Positions 47,165 to 60,035 of a stretch of 64,000 nucleotides of DNA are shown here, piece by piece. This DNA comes from Sisyra terminalis. Its lineage: Eukaryota; Arthropoda; Insecta; Neuroptera; Sisyridae. The notes beneath the pieces are model-generated. The model was not told the DNA's origin and ran no database searches. It saw only the letters and a list, made by a program, of their open reading frames with translations. The position numbers and the translations under genes were made by a program. The DNA lies in assembly GCA_958496175.1 (NCBI GenBank), contig OY292276.1, forward strand, positions 56,743,080 to 56,807,079, given 5' to 3'. Within the stretch, counting starts at the first letter, position 1; each line of letters starts with the position of its first letter.

Positions 47165-49635
47165 TGTATATACGAAGCTAAAGATTCCATTTTAAATTTC
47201 TTTCACAATTACAAAAGTCTGAGGTTTTCATATTTTCGCGAAACCATTTGCTTAAAATTTACATACATAACAATTCAATCACAAATTAGAAAAAAATTTA
47301 AAAAGTAATGTAGTTTTAGTTGCGTTACTCATGCTAGTAATTAATAGTTCTGCGCAGATAAAAGCATTCTTGAAATTTTCTATGGAACATTTTCGTGTAT
47401 ATTTCAATTTGTAAAAACATAAATTTCTTGATTGAAAAACGAAGATAATTTCACTAGCAAATCCAGAACTGAACGTTTATCCATACTCCAACAATACTAC
47501 AAGTTACAGGACCAAATAAAGAAATAGTTAAAGACCAATTAAACGTTTCGCTCATATTAATTTTCCTTTGTATTATTTATCAAGTATAATCCTGTTTTTG
47601 ACAAGTCTAGATATCATTCCTTTTGTCCATGCTTTGATCAAATCGCTGCTAAGCGTAATCCTTTTCAGCGACTGGCTCAACTTATAGAAATCAAATTTCG
47701 GTCTTGAAATGATTATTTATGTGATTTTCCCCAACTGTCGATTGGTATCTTAGTTTCTCAGGTCTGGGCTGGACAAGGGTAGAACACGCCATATTACATC
47801 ATTTCGTACGAGTATTTCAACGTTGCAGAATATTTCACGTTGCAGTTGTAAAATCTATTTGAAATTAATTACATCCTTGTATTAATATTAGCGAAGCAAT
47901 TTAATTTATGTGAGTAAATACGAGAACGAGTGGGTGGTAAACTGGGTTACTATTATATAGTGCCTCGTCCGAAGTGCTTGTCAGTTGTCGCTTTTCTGGT
48001 TATTCATATTTTCCTCTTTTCAAAGCTCAGGTGAACTGAAACTATGTACATGCAACAGTTGTAACGAGATATATGTATTTCCGAGCTTTTCGAGCTTTGT
48101 GAAATAATTAGAGACGTAGATAACGTTTATGTTTATTCGAATACTGGTCCTATTTGAGGTATTTAAAAGCTGCAGTGTTTCTAACAAATTTAAATTGGAG
48201 AAATGTAATGTTTTTTGATGGAAAACAAAATTTTCAAATAGTAAATTAACAATAAATGTTATTTACTATTTGCAACAGAAAGATGAAATTCTCTTGTAAG
48301 ATTCCCTGAATTGTGGGATCTATTAACCCTTACAACTCCGTTGGCGCCACTACGACGACATAGAGAATATTTAAACTATTCCAATATCGCCGATTAACTC
48401 CAATTAACAAACTTATATGACAATAAATATATAATTCTTAAACTTAACTAAAACTATTTATTCATTATTTCACTGGAAACTTTTCTTTCAATTTTTTAAA
48501 AGTATACTAATTTATTTTTGAATGTTTTTGCATTTTAATGCTTGGATTTACAAAAATTTCATATGAAAAATTTTTTGGATTGGTAAGGGTTAAAATCAAT
48601 AGGCTGATATAACATTTTTTGAGGATGAATATTTTGCTACAAATCTTGTTTTATTTGCTCTTTTTTTATCAAATATTAATTTTCCAACAATTTTGGCAGC
48701 CATAACTCGATGGTTGAATATATTATCGAATTAATCATCTTTCTTCATTAATAAATATTCTATTAATTCCGAGTCCCAGTAACTGTATACCTAGAGCTTT
48801 TCATCAGAGATACTCTGATTATAATGGCTGGCGATGGGTAATGAGAAGGAAAAATACAAAATTTGTTTCAAATAATAATTGGTCTATATTTTGGAACCCA
48901 GGTACCGACAAATTAAGATAATCGAGATGATCATATAACTAGCCTCTATCGACAAATTATCAGCACATTTCGTTAGAGTTTTTCCCGTTAATTTCTTGAC
49001 CAAATTGTGGATTTTGTCAATATTAATTAAACTAACATTATAATGATTTACCCTGCGAAATACTTCATAAAAAATTGACTATTCCTCAATTTTTCCCGAG
49101 AAGCTAAGCAACTCTAATTTTGGCAACCTGAGGCTATGTTGATCGACATTTACTAGTATTTCCTCCCCGCTGGTTTCCCGCTTCCCGTTTGACAAATTTT
49201 ACTTTTAGTTCTATAAATTTATGTTTTCATTTATCTTCATAATCCTTGTTTTTGTAACCGCAAGAAGATTATATCTAGAATTAAATTTTTCTTGTTTTTC
49301 CGGATTTTCAAAAGAAATGCAACCCCTTAACGTAAACTCTTTGTAATCTGCCAAAAAAGTGTTGCATTTTTACAATGTAAAAGGTTAATTAATGCTCCTT
49401 TTTTCGAAATTTTGATAAACATCATTTAGAAAGTTTAAAACAACCAAAAAATATTAAAAAACATTTAAATGACGCCATGTAATTCTATACCACAAATTTT
49501 AATTTAATCCTAATCCAAACTCTAATTCAATCCAAAATCTAATCCAATCTAATCCAAAATTCTAATAGAATCCAAACCAAGTTCTAAAACGAACCAAAAT
49601 GGATTCAAATTCTAATTTGGCTCTGGTTCTGGCTT
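47165..49635. other. No supported gene; low-complexity patch
   Basis: No ORF or TE is recognised. 49500-49600 is an imperfect tandem of AATCCAA/CTAATCCAA-type units. Confidence 0.4.
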
Positions 49636-49639
49636 TAAC

Positions 49640-49930
49640 CACCGAAATCCTATCGAAGGACCAGAACTTTTCCGATCTAGTAAAATTAGTTGAACAACTT
49701 CTACCTACTTATTTGGAGTATCGGAAGACTTCTTTGCTGAAGTAATCGACAAAGGATGAAAGTTTGGGAAAAGGATAAGACGTATCCTGTAGGTTTTCTG
49801 GGTTCCTGTAGGTATGCTTCTTGTATCTTGCCTCAAAAGATCTACCAGTTTGGCCAATAGAGAAATATAGAATTTTTTTAAGGAGCAAATTAATTTTTTT
49901 GTAATTCCGGTTTTACATTGATAAGTATTT
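49640..49930 (-). pseudogene. Penelope-like element GIY-YIG endonuclease fragment (copy 1)
   Basis: The minus frame reads YISIGQTGRSFEARYKKHTY, which matches the Penelope GIY-YIG endonuclease core (YVGQTGRSlxtRlkEH). It then runs on as YPFPKLSSFVDYFSK with frame problems. A hammerhead-like motif lies immediately to the right on the plus strand (49940-49970). Confidence 0.6.
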
Positions 49931-49939
49931 TAATTAATC

Positions 49940-49970
49940 CTGATGATGACAGTCAAAAACTGTCGAAACG
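49940..49970 (+). ncRNA. Hammerhead-like ribozyme core (candidate)
   Basis: CTGATGA (49940-49946), one unpaired T, a perfect 6-bp stem GACAGT/ACTGTC with loop CAAAA, then GAAACGCG. This is the two-part catalytic core and stem II of a hammerhead ribozyme. Such motifs are known in the terminal repeats of Penelope-like elements, and Penelope fragments flank it on both sides. Stems I and III and the cleavage site were not resolved, and the extra T before stem II departs from the consensus. Confidence 0.4.
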
Positions 49971-50006
49971 CGTTGTAATAAAATAATTTTTTAATTGAAT
50001 CTCAAA

Positions 50007-50010
<4 letters not shown>

Positions 50011-50067
<57 letters not shown>
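50011..50067. repeat. TA microsatellite
   Basis: About 28 uninterrupted TA units follow the hammerhead-like motif and an AAAGACA run. Confidence 0.95.
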
Positions 50068-50071
<4 letters not shown>

Positions 50072-50519
50072 ATCCATTAAGTCCGGTTTTATTTGCCAGT
50101 ATGTTTGATTGTTCTCCCATGGCATGAAAATATTTTGGATGTTGTTCTATGATCTTGAATACCTTCAGGTATCTTTAAAATATGTTTTGCTATGTCTCTA
50201 TCTATAGCAAATCTTAAACCTATAGGACCACAAAAATGTTATTTAATTTCAATTTATATACTCAAATATTATTGTTTTATTATTCTTATGATAACATAAT
50301 CAAAAAATCAAAAGAACAAAAAAAAGTTTGTGAATTTTGTAGTTTATAGTCTAAGAAACAAAATGCCACTTTAACTAAAAAAAAATCTTTCAATGTTGGA
50401 AGATTTCGGGGTGAAAACCCATAGATATTCCAGTATATTATATCGTATGGACTCAAGTGGTATTTTATTTGGTCAATTATAAACAAATATCATTCAAGTG
50501 GTTTGAATTCAGTTGGTAA

Positions 50520-52080
50520 TACCTAATTATATTGTTAAGAATATAGTTTGAATTAATTTTATGCGCTTTATATATTTCATATTCTTCCGTGGTATTCACG
50601 TGTGGCCATTTCTTGTAAATAAGTAGAGGTTCAATGTTTGATTTAAAATTTATGCACTTTGAAATTTCGTTGTTTAAATGATAAGTAAAATTTGAAGGTA
50701 TTTTTTAATCAGGTTTCCTGAATGTATACTTCTTTTATCATGTTCTAAAAGATCAACTAGTTTGGTCCAGTACAGAATTTTTCATATAAACCACACTTAA
50801 TTTTATATGTTCCGGTTTTAATTTCAAGTGTGGTTTGTTGATCGTTTTTAGGATGTTGTCATTTGTTGAAATTGCGATTTTAATATAATAATATTTTTCT
50901 TTGGGAAATTGGCGATTGTGATTGCAAATATATTATTAAAACTAGATGGAATATATCATTTCTTTTCTTTGAGTAGAATTGAAAACAGTGCCTTTTTGGT
51001 ATATTTTGATAATATTTTATCTTAAGTTGAGCATTTTATCCGTTCATTACGGCTATTTGTTTTATTATAGTATATTGAATTCTTTTTCACGTACTTTGGT
51101 GTTAAAAGAAGTTTGATTGCTTTATATACGAGGTTTTTGTAAGCAGCCATTTGTTAGTTCCTTGGGTCGAATTATGTATTGTAGATTGTTGTATTCGCAG
51201 TTGGGAATTTCCTGTATATATTTCATATGATAACTTTCCATTTTTGGTGGTGATTGTTGTGTCTAAGAAGTTGATGGCTCCATTTAATTCAGTCTTAATA
51301 TGGATATTACCGAAACAATTATTGTTATTATTATTACTATTATTTATTACCAGGATGTAATACATACATATTTCCATACAAAATTTTATACATAGTTATG
51401 CACCTATAGAGATGAAGCTAATCATCTGTGCATAAGCCCGGTTTGCAATAAAATATTTTATATTATCCCAAGTAAAATAATACGTTAAAAAGAGTACCGG
51501 AAAATCGCTTATACAAAGGGAATTTTTCCAATTTTTTAAAAAATTAAAAATTTACAGCAAAATCTAATTTATTAAGGAAGTCACAATCCATTTATAATTG
51601 GAAGTGAATATTATTTTCTGATTTTTTGTAGTCGGATTTTAATTGTCGGATAGTTTCTTTTAATAATATAAAGGTATCTTCCACATATTTTCCATTGTAT
51701 ATTATTTTATTTTGTAAATATTGTTCATTATGTATGGATTGCTTTTTGTAGTGGTTCTCTTATAAATGTTGGCTAGTATTCCTGATAAAAGAAAATCCAT
51801 GACCAATCTTTCCATTTGCTGATTGGAAAAATACTTTTATCTTATGATAATAAATAGGTTGAAGGTTCTTAAATAGCGTTGATTATCAGAAAATTATATA
51901 CTTTTGATGTTATTCAACTGTATTCCACGATCTTGATTACTTTTTCGACAGGGACATTTGTACATAAGTTGATCATATCAAGGAATGTCATTGCTATAGT
52001 TTGTAGTCGTTTCAGGTATTAATTTTTTATATAATAACTAATCCAGATTGATTTAATGATCCAGAAAAATCCAGAAATTT
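50520..52080 (-). pseudogene. Penelope-like element remnant (RT and GIY-YIG), minus strand
   Basis: In minus-strand order the decayed motifs are: TFLDMINLCTNVPVEKVIKI (RT motif A region, about 51930-52020), MDFLLSGILANIYKR (PLSGILA block, about 51760-51820), INFLDTTITTKNGKLSYEIY (about 51200-51300), YKIKCGLYEKFCTG with QTSRSF-like remains (GIY-YIG, about 50720-50830) and TEEYEIYKAHKIN (C-terminal, about 50540-50610). Order and spacing follow Penelope-like elements: reverse transcriptase, then endonuclease. Stops and frameshifts break every domain. Tail end of the element is to the left. Confidence 0.65.
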
Positions 52081-52089
52081 AGACGGTAC

Positions 52090-54120
52090 ATTCTCTATAT
52101 GACTTACACATCCAATAGAAAAGGATTTTTGAAAATTCTTCTTTAAATTTTTTCACTATACTGCAAATTGTTTGTTCAGTAGGACGATTGGTTAGAACAA
52201 AATCTTTTTGGTTAAACAAAAGTCTCTACTGTAAAGTACAAGTGGTAGTTAAACGATTCATATCATTAATGTAAAGTTTTGAACTAACCTGAAGTTTTGA
52301 AACCTTATTTTTAAGAGGCTAAAAAATCTACTAAAGACACCAACAAATAATTAATGGTGATGCTTGTAGGATACTTGTTGGATTTCTACCCTCTAAAAAA
52401 AATCCTCTTTCTGCCCTTCCCGTGGAAAAGAGGCCACATTGGCAACCACTTTCGCATTAGTTCATCCTAACCCTGGGTGCGTTTTTAAGCGTTTCCTTCT
52501 GTGAACTGTTCCAACTTCTTTGCTTTCATGATCGCTTCCCATTTAGGTCTAGAGGAAACTTAAATTAGATTAACCAGTATAAATAATATTTTATGCATTT
52601 TTTCTTCAAATTTCTACCAAATTTTTTTTTAGCATTGCGTTTAGAAAATTTACTTGCAATTTCTTCATAGTTGTAATATTATATTAGTTTAATAAATAAA
52701 CTTATAAAGTATAAAAGCTTATAAGTGGACTTTATAAACACTATATTGAACTTTAAGTATGGTTTTAAAGAGTCCAATTATATCATTATTTTTTGGTTTC
52801 ATTTAAGCGAATCTTCCAAGATCTAAAACTTTGGCGTAATTAACTGAGCAATTGTAGATCGTCCAGGAAAGTAATACTTATCTTTAACCTTTGGTAAAGC
52901 AATAACTGATATCTTAAAGTTGATCCAAATAGAAAATAATCATGGAATTTAAAGTATTCCAAAGTACAAGAAAATGACCCTCATGAAAACCAAAAGTAAA
53001 CTATAATTTTTTTGCAAATAATAACTTCTAGTCTTTACATTTTTGAAGAAAACAGATTTTTGAACATGTTTTTTGCATTTTTTCTTAATATTTACTTTGA
53101 TAATGAAACAAATTAAACAAGTTGATAATGTGAAGAGGAAAGGCAAGTAATTCATGGAAAAGGAAGTTGAAAAAAAATATTTTACAGAGTTGAAGAGAAG
53201 ATATGAAAAATAAAGACAAGACAAGAAACAGTTACGACAAAATCGATTGAGACGAAAAGGTCGAATTTTCCGTGGAAATCTCTGGTGTATTTTTCACGGC
53301 GTCTCGTTCCATAATGATGATAAAATCGGCAATATAAGTTTGTGCGATGTGTCGATAAGCAGAACCTGGCGGCAGGTTTTTCGGCCGACATGGGAGCAAT
53401 TCATCAACGTGCAACGTAACCCGTTCCTGTTCAGTGGCCGATTGGAAAATATATCGGTCAGATAGGGCGGCGTATTGCGGTTTACACCCCCGTCCGACGC
53501 ACCCCATGGCGCACCCCAACAATGTTTTAGTGTGAACACATTTAAAAAGTTTCCGTCCATCGCAAACACAATTCGTTTCAATAATCGAAAATTCGCCGAA
53601 AATTCGGCTCAGTCATTTCGAAAGTCGGAGATAATGTGTCGCCAATTCATTCGACAACAATAATAACATCGACAACAGCGCATTGAGTCGCACCCTCATC
53701 GATAATATAAATCAAATTACCCGTCCACCATATCATTATATTCACGTTCATTTACGATTTTCGGTTTGTCATATCACGTTTAATTATTACAGCGGCACCA
53801 CATATCCTCCACTAAAATTGGGACATTTTTTTTTCCCACTCATGGTGTGCACTCTGCTGTTAATTTTTCCGGGATTTTATCACATAAATTGCCCGAATCT
53901 TTACAAATTTCGGTTGGAAAGTAGGAAAAAAAATTGGAATAAAAAACGTATAAAACCACAGCAGTGATCTCTCAAACCAATCCGATAATAAATTATTTTT
54001 TAATGCAAATTTATGCAAATTCAATTTATAATAATTAAAATGGAAAATTAAAGAGAATTTTGGAATGAGTAAAAAAAATGTTTTGAACGAAATTAAATAT
54101 AGTATTAGTCTAAATTTATA
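52090..54120. other. No supported gene; GC-richer island at 53230-53970
   Basis: 53230-53970 is GC-richer and free of recognisable repeats. Several overlapping ORFs exist on both strands, but none has a recognisable domain. It could be conserved non-coding DNA next to, or inside an intron of, a gene outside the window. Confidence 0.35.
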
Positions 54121-54130
54121 ATATTTATTA

Positions 54131-55095
54131 GACTGGGCCAAAAAAATATACTTTTTTTTTGTGAAAAGTATACCGAAAATAATGTACAAGATGACAAAAC
54201 AAAATTATCGGGAAGGTTTGAGCCCTTAATATTAATATTTAGAGGTCAATCATCTTTAATTTCGATTTTTTATTTGTGCTTTCATTTTTGCGTCAATGCT
54301 GCCATATTACCAAGGTGAAAAAATTGATCTGTACATATATTTATAAATAAATAAATTCCCACAAAAAACGTTACTTTAAAAATTTTTTCCCGACATGACA
54401 TTTCCGAGTAATCAAGCTTTAAACATTGATATAATTTTTAGATTTGTCTTCTTTAATTAGGAATTTTGTAACTAACGAATAAATAAATATATAGAAATAA
54501 ACAATATAGATTCTTGAAGGAAATTTAATGCTCTACAATAAAAGGTCTCTAACATTTTTACATAAAATCACTATTTCAAAATTGGTTCAACAATGAAAAA
54601 AACATTAATTTAATATTTCGTTCAACTTTAATTGTGAATAACTTTTGAAAAAATGATTTTATAAAAAAACCTTAAGAAATCTTTTTTGTAGAGCATTAAA
54701 TTTCCTTCAAGAATTTATATAGTTAATTTTTATATATTTATTTTTTCGATAGTTAAAAAATTCCAAAATAAAGAAGATAAATCTGAAAATTATATCAATG
54801 TTAAAAACTTGATTATTCGGAAATGGCGTGTCTGGCAAAAATTTTCACAAAAAACATTTTTTGTAGGGAATTTAATTTTCTATAAATATATGAGCAGATA
54901 TTTTTTTTTATCTTGATAGTTTGACAGCATTGACGCAAAAATGAAAGCACAAATAAAAAATCGAAATTAAAGATGATAGACCTCTTAATATTAATATTAA
55001 GGGCTCAAACATTTCCGATATTTTTTTTGTCACCTTGAACAATATTTTCAATATACTTTTCAAAAAAAAAAAATGTTGATTTTTTTGGCCCAGTC
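54131..55095. mobile_element. Long-palindrome transposon P7 (GACTGGGCC ends)
   Basis: 965 bp. It starts GACTGGGCCAAAAAAAT and ends TTTTTTGGCCCAGTC, with arms of about 470 bp that are inverted copies (CTTTCATTTTTGCGTCAATG and its complement). The subterminal TTAATATTAATATT palindrome lies about 91 bp from the tips. The left flank is TTATTA, as in P8. No ORF with meaning. Confidence 0.8.
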
Positions 55096-55099
55096 GATA

Positions 55100-57736
55100 A
55101 GGCAAAGTTGGTAGGGCTTAGCAAATTCCAATCAAATATCAGTGGAAAAACGGAAAAAATAATTCGGTAAAATTTAAATGAAATTGCAGTAAATATTTCA
55201 AGAAAAGAAAGCCGAGTCAAGAAGTCGAAAAAAAGCGAAAACTTTTCAAATAAATAACATAATACTGATAAAGTTTTATTTTTCAAGCAAATATTATTTT
55301 TCGACAACAATATCAATAGTGAACGATGATATTTTAATAATGAATTCAAGCGAAATTGTTGCACGTGATAGTACGAAGAGCTTTGCCGAGGTGCAGTCGA
55401 GCTTTTGGTGCATTCGAGAATTGAAAAATCGAATAAACCAGTCAACGTTTGTGAGCTTTTTTACATTGACATCGTCATAGCGATATAATATGAGCTTAAA
55501 GCGAGTGCAGTCCTATAAGAGTCTCGATGGAAACTTTCTTCTTCGAATGTTTATCTTTGTGTTTGTAAGCCAAACGGTGAGGGGGGTTGGTTGAATTTCA
55601 CGTCTCTGTCGTCTCATTTTTATGAAAACTTTTCACACAATAAACTTTTCTAACGTTTCCCAAGAAAACAATGTTTTAATATAAGTTAATCGAATGTGAT
55701 ATCAAGTAGAGATGAAATATTTTACTTTGGAAGAAAAAAAATCTCTATATGGAAACCATACCCATCTTTTGTCTGATCCGGCTCGAAGGATCAAGAAATT
55801 GATGATTATTTACTTGACAAAAAAACGTGCAAAAATTAATTTTTTTTGATAACTTTTAAATGGTTAAAAGTTAAAGAGTTATGCATATAAAAATTCATCC
55901 CTTTTTTTTTCCACCTCAACCCTCTTCCACCATTGTTGCAAATAAATTCTCGTTACTTTTTAACTGAGTGAAACAAATCGATGTACGCCTCCATAATACC
56001 AAAGGAATTCACCATCTTTGGTGAACCCCGAGGGATGTTTTCCGTAGTGAAAATGGGCCAAACAAAAGCGGTGGTGAAATGGGCGCATTATTAGCCACTT
56101 AATCCGTCCCGTCCGTCCATTTTCGGGCGAACACCAATGGAGGCCACTCGACCAAACGATAGACCAAGTTTGCAACAAAATTAAAGTGTTAAACTAGCGA
56201 TAATGCGAGTGGAGAATAGTTTCAACCCCGATTTTTCGAACGGTTTGAATTTTATGGAGGGAAAACTTGGGGAAAATCACACTTTCATATATTTATGGAA
56301 ATAATTTCAGCTCGAGAGTTTTATGATCAGGAATTATTGTGATGGAGAGAAGAAAGTTTTTCCGAGGACGCCACAAACAATCGTTTGTTGGCGAAACGTT
56401 GGGTAAGTTGGAAAAAAATATTTGCGATTTTATTTCGGTGGTAATAGTTGGGCAAATGTGGAAAGTTTCCGAAAATTATTAGCGTTTGTACAAATATAAG
56501 GACAAACATTTGTTAATCGTTGCGAATTTTGTGGAAGGAACAAATTGGAGATTTGTTTACGCGGAAATTTGCACGTAGACCTCAAACTCTTGTTGTACGA
56601 TTAGGGTGGTTTTTATAAGCATTATATTTTCTTTTTTTTGGACATTTTTTTCTCGTAAGATTTCTCCTCAATTATTAAAGGATCTGTTAAGGTTTTACCC
56701 ATTTTACTTTTGTTGTCACTAAAATTTCTTTTCAAAGAATGCAAAAAAAAAAATAGTAAAACTTTTTCCGATAAAATCCTTTTCTGGGAAGCCTTCGAAC
56801 TCATATCTGTAAAAGAGCCAGGGGTGAATTGAGAGGGTAGTGCAAAGTAAATCATTATCGGCGAGGACCATATGGAACGGGGTTAAGAGCAGAAAAGCAA
56901 GGCAATGATGAGAGCAAACGGTAGCTATCAATTCCTGGAAGAGAAATGGTCCTTTGGGTAACATCCAACATTAGTGGACGCGCGGGGAACCCGCGAAATA
57001 AAACGATGATAAAAGAACGGACATCCACTTCAGGTATGGAAAACGCAAAGCTTTCCCTCAACTCGGAAGTCTAAAGGGATATGTTTTCCATATTATCGGC
57101 TTATTTTCGCCTAGTATTGATTTAGTGTGAAAATTGCTATTTGAAAATCCCCCGTCCGTGAAAAATGGCACCCAGTAGGCCTCCACTCTATCGTTGCATT
57201 CGCAACGAAAAGGAAAACATAGGAATTTAATATCGGGAAGAAATAAAAAATAATTAAATTATCCTCTGCTAATTTCAAACAAACGTTTATCTCCGTTTGA
57301 TTTCTAGGAATTTGAGAAAAACTGCAATGATAAGTATTCAACATAAATACGGACGTTGAAATAATTTATAAACTATTTTATGAAAAGTTTCTTGGAAATA
57401 AGTTTAATTAAAATTCATTTCAAAGCAAGTAAATAATTTGCTCCGAGTTGCAAAACGTTAAACTTATTCTGCTGGGGAAAAAAAGTTTTTTTCCTGTTAA
57501 AGTAATTGGCTTATGAATGCGTCTTATAAATCAGTCTCACACTGTCTTAGTTTTAGATCAACTTCTCGGGGATATATTTTTTCTTAAGGGTTATTTCTTT
57601 TCAAAATTTTAGAACAAATCAAAAGATTCTTATATTAACAGGTGGTTTAACATAAAACGTATTGAAATTCTTAATAAAAGTATCAACAAATAGAGGATAT
57701 ATTTACCATTGAATGCATAGAAAATAAATCTAAAAA
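55100..57736. other. Mostly unique DNA, GC-richer, no supported gene
   Basis: 55350-57360 is poorer in repeats and GC-richer than most of the window. Overlapping short ORFs on the minus strand have no recognisable domains. Some of it may be conserved non-coding sequence. Confidence 0.35.
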
Positions 57737-57849
57737 TTTAACCAACTGGATAATTTTCGATTAACCAATTGGCTGAAAAGGAGAGAATAGGATCTTAATT
57801 GGTGCATTTTTATTCTTTCATAATGATAATTGATTATATTTTCCCCAAA
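57737..57849. repeat. Direct repeat flanking the foldback element (left copy, 113 bp)
   Basis: It starts TTTAACCAACTG and ends TTTTCCCCAAA. The right copy is 61099-61209, in the same orientation, with about 15 percent difference by eye. The two copies abut the element ends exactly. Confidence 0.8.
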
Positions 57850-58973
57850 GGACATAGGACAATAAGTATATTGAACCGGCTCCAGAAGAGTATTTGGTTC
57901 ATAATTTCAGGGTATGTTGGTACTATTAAGATACATTGCTTCGGCAAGTTACAGATCCCTATGTATTACCGTTTCTTCAAAAATTGCAAAAAGCTGGAGA
58001 AATAAGAAAAAAAATAATTTCTCGGAAACTTGTATATCGATTTATTTGAATTTTGGGTATGTTTTAGGGGCTGATGGTAGCTTCTAGAAAAAAAAATTAA
58101 GAGCTATATCGATTCATAAGATCCTTGACAAAAGAGAGCTTTTTCTTAGTTCTAATTTTTAACCATGATATAATTTTGGTACAATTACGAAACTATTTTT
58201 TTCGAATTCCCCATTCAATTTCCTTTAAATTTATGTGTTTTTTAATTTTTAAAAAACCGTACGCCATATTGAAGAAAATAAAAAAGTTTCTTTAAAAATC
58301 AAAAAAAGGTGGCAATCAGAAAAAAAAAATTTCTCAGAAATTTGTGAATCGATTTATTTGAATTTTGGATATGTTATAGGGGCTGCGGGTAGCTTCTAGG
58401 AAAAAAAATTAAGAGCTTTATTGGAATATAAGATCCTTGAAAAAAGGGCTTTTTCTTTTAATTTTAATTTTTAACCATACCATGATTTTGGTACAATTAC
58501 GAAACTATTTTTTTCGAATTTCCTATTCAATTTCCTCTAAATTTATGTGTTTTTTAATTCTTAAAAACGGTACGCCATATTGAAAAAAATAAAAAAGTTT
58601 CTTTAAAAATCAAAAAAAGCTGGCAATCAGAAAAAAAAAATTCTCAGAAATTTGTGAATCGATTTATTTGAATTTTGGATATGTTATAGGAGCTGATAGT
58701 GGCTGATAGGGGCTGCTGGTAGCTTCTAGGAAAAAAAAATAAAGAGCTTTATTGGATTATAAGATCCTTGAAAATAGAGAGCTTTTTCTTTTAATTTAAA
58801 TTTTTAACCATACCATGATACAATTTTGGTACAATTACGAAACTATTTTTTTCGGATTCCTCATTCAAATTCCCTTAAAGTTAAGTGTTTTTTTTTTAAA
58901 TTTTAAAAAACGGTACGCCATATTAAAAAAAACTCAAAAACCGATATTTTTACAAAAAATTCATTAATGTAAG

Positions 58974-60035
58974 CCAGGGTTCCTCAAGGTAGCGTACTGG
59001 GAGCTCTGTTTTATTCCCTTTACACAGCCGATATGCCAAATACAACATATGCATTAGTGGCAACATTTGGCTCCAAAATAACCTGGACAAAGTAGAAAAA
59101 TGGGCAAAAAAGTGGAAAATAAAAATAAACAACGCAAAATCTGCACACATAATGTTTACACTGCGCAGAAATATATGTCCACCGGTTACAATGGAAGGCA
59201 CAGAACTACCGCAAAAGAGCACGGTAAAATATCTCGGATTGCACTTAGATCAAAAGCTTACATGGGCTGTGCGAATCAAAAAAACTCGAGAACATTTAAA
59301 TAAAAAAGACAAAAAAATGTACTGGCTAATGGTATCTAATGCACCATTATCAGCAGAAAACAAACTTCTTCTGTACAAGATCATCCTCAAGCCCATATGG
59401 ACATATGGGATACTGTTGTGGGGTACTGCATCCAACTCCAACATTGAAATCCTACAAAGATTCCAATCAAGGACCCTACGACAAATAATTGGTGCTCCAT
59501 GGTATGTAAACAATAAAAAAGTGCATGGAGATACAGAAATGCCATCTGTAAAGGAGGAAATTCAAAGGTTTAGTAAAAAATATCTGACAAAACTAGACCA
59601 TCATTCCAACCATCTCCCAATAAACTTATTGGACAACAATGAGATGATAAGAAGGTTACAAAAATGGATAGTAATAGATTTGCCTGATAGATTTTGTAAC
59701 TAAACAAATATTCCTATTAACTATCTGTTGCCAAATTATTATTTCTTATTATAAAGCTTTATTTTTATATATTACTTATATATTAATGTTTCACATTATT
59801 ATTAGCATTGCTATTGTTATTATAGACTATTATTATTATTCATATTGCTACTGTTGATTGTTTTTATGATTGTTGTTATTGCTATAAGAATTACTATTAT
59901 TGTTATTGTCGCTATTGATTGTTAAAAATCTTTGAACTTATACAGCACTAATCTACTGGGACTAGTGCTTACATGTGATTGTCTATGGATTGAATGTACT
60001 TATTGCAACCCTATGCAGATATTGCAATTTGAAAA
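58974..60035 (+). mobile_element. 5'-truncated, internally deleted jockey-type LINE
   Basis: It is flanked by AATGTAAG on both sides (58966-58973 and 60036-60043), a possible 8-bp target duplication, inside the foldback element's left arm. It begins in the RT motif B block (VPQGSVLGALFYSLYTADMP). The sequence then jumps from ATF straight to a frame reading LQNNLDKVEKWAKKWKIKIN, so the catalytic FADD motif is deleted. The 3' region is rich in ATT/TTG triplets and ends in a short A-rich stretch. Confidence 0.75.
59152..59703 (+). pseudogene. LINE reverse transcriptase C-terminal part, 183 codons
   Basis: The frame reads KSTVKYLGLHLDQKLTWAVR, then APLSAENKLLLYKIILKPIW, TYGILLWGTAS and TLRQIIGAPWYVNN. 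These are the conserved thumb and C-terminal blocks of jockey-clade reverse transcriptases (YLGl-lD-kLtW, lkPiwtYGi-lWG, R-i-gAPWyv). Coding similarity extends upstream of the first ATG (about 59060-59151). It lacks the polymerase active site, so it is a fossil. Confidence 0.85.

Noticed and set aside
53232..53581. Overlapping minus-strand ORFs in the GC-richer island
   Set aside because: Three frames on two strands are open over the same DNA with no recognisable motif; higher GC alone explains them.
56602..56650. TAGGGTGGTTTTT run resembling the tip of the TAGGGTG palindromic group
   Set aside because: Similarity fades after about 40 bp, the internal palindrome is missing and no right end is found.
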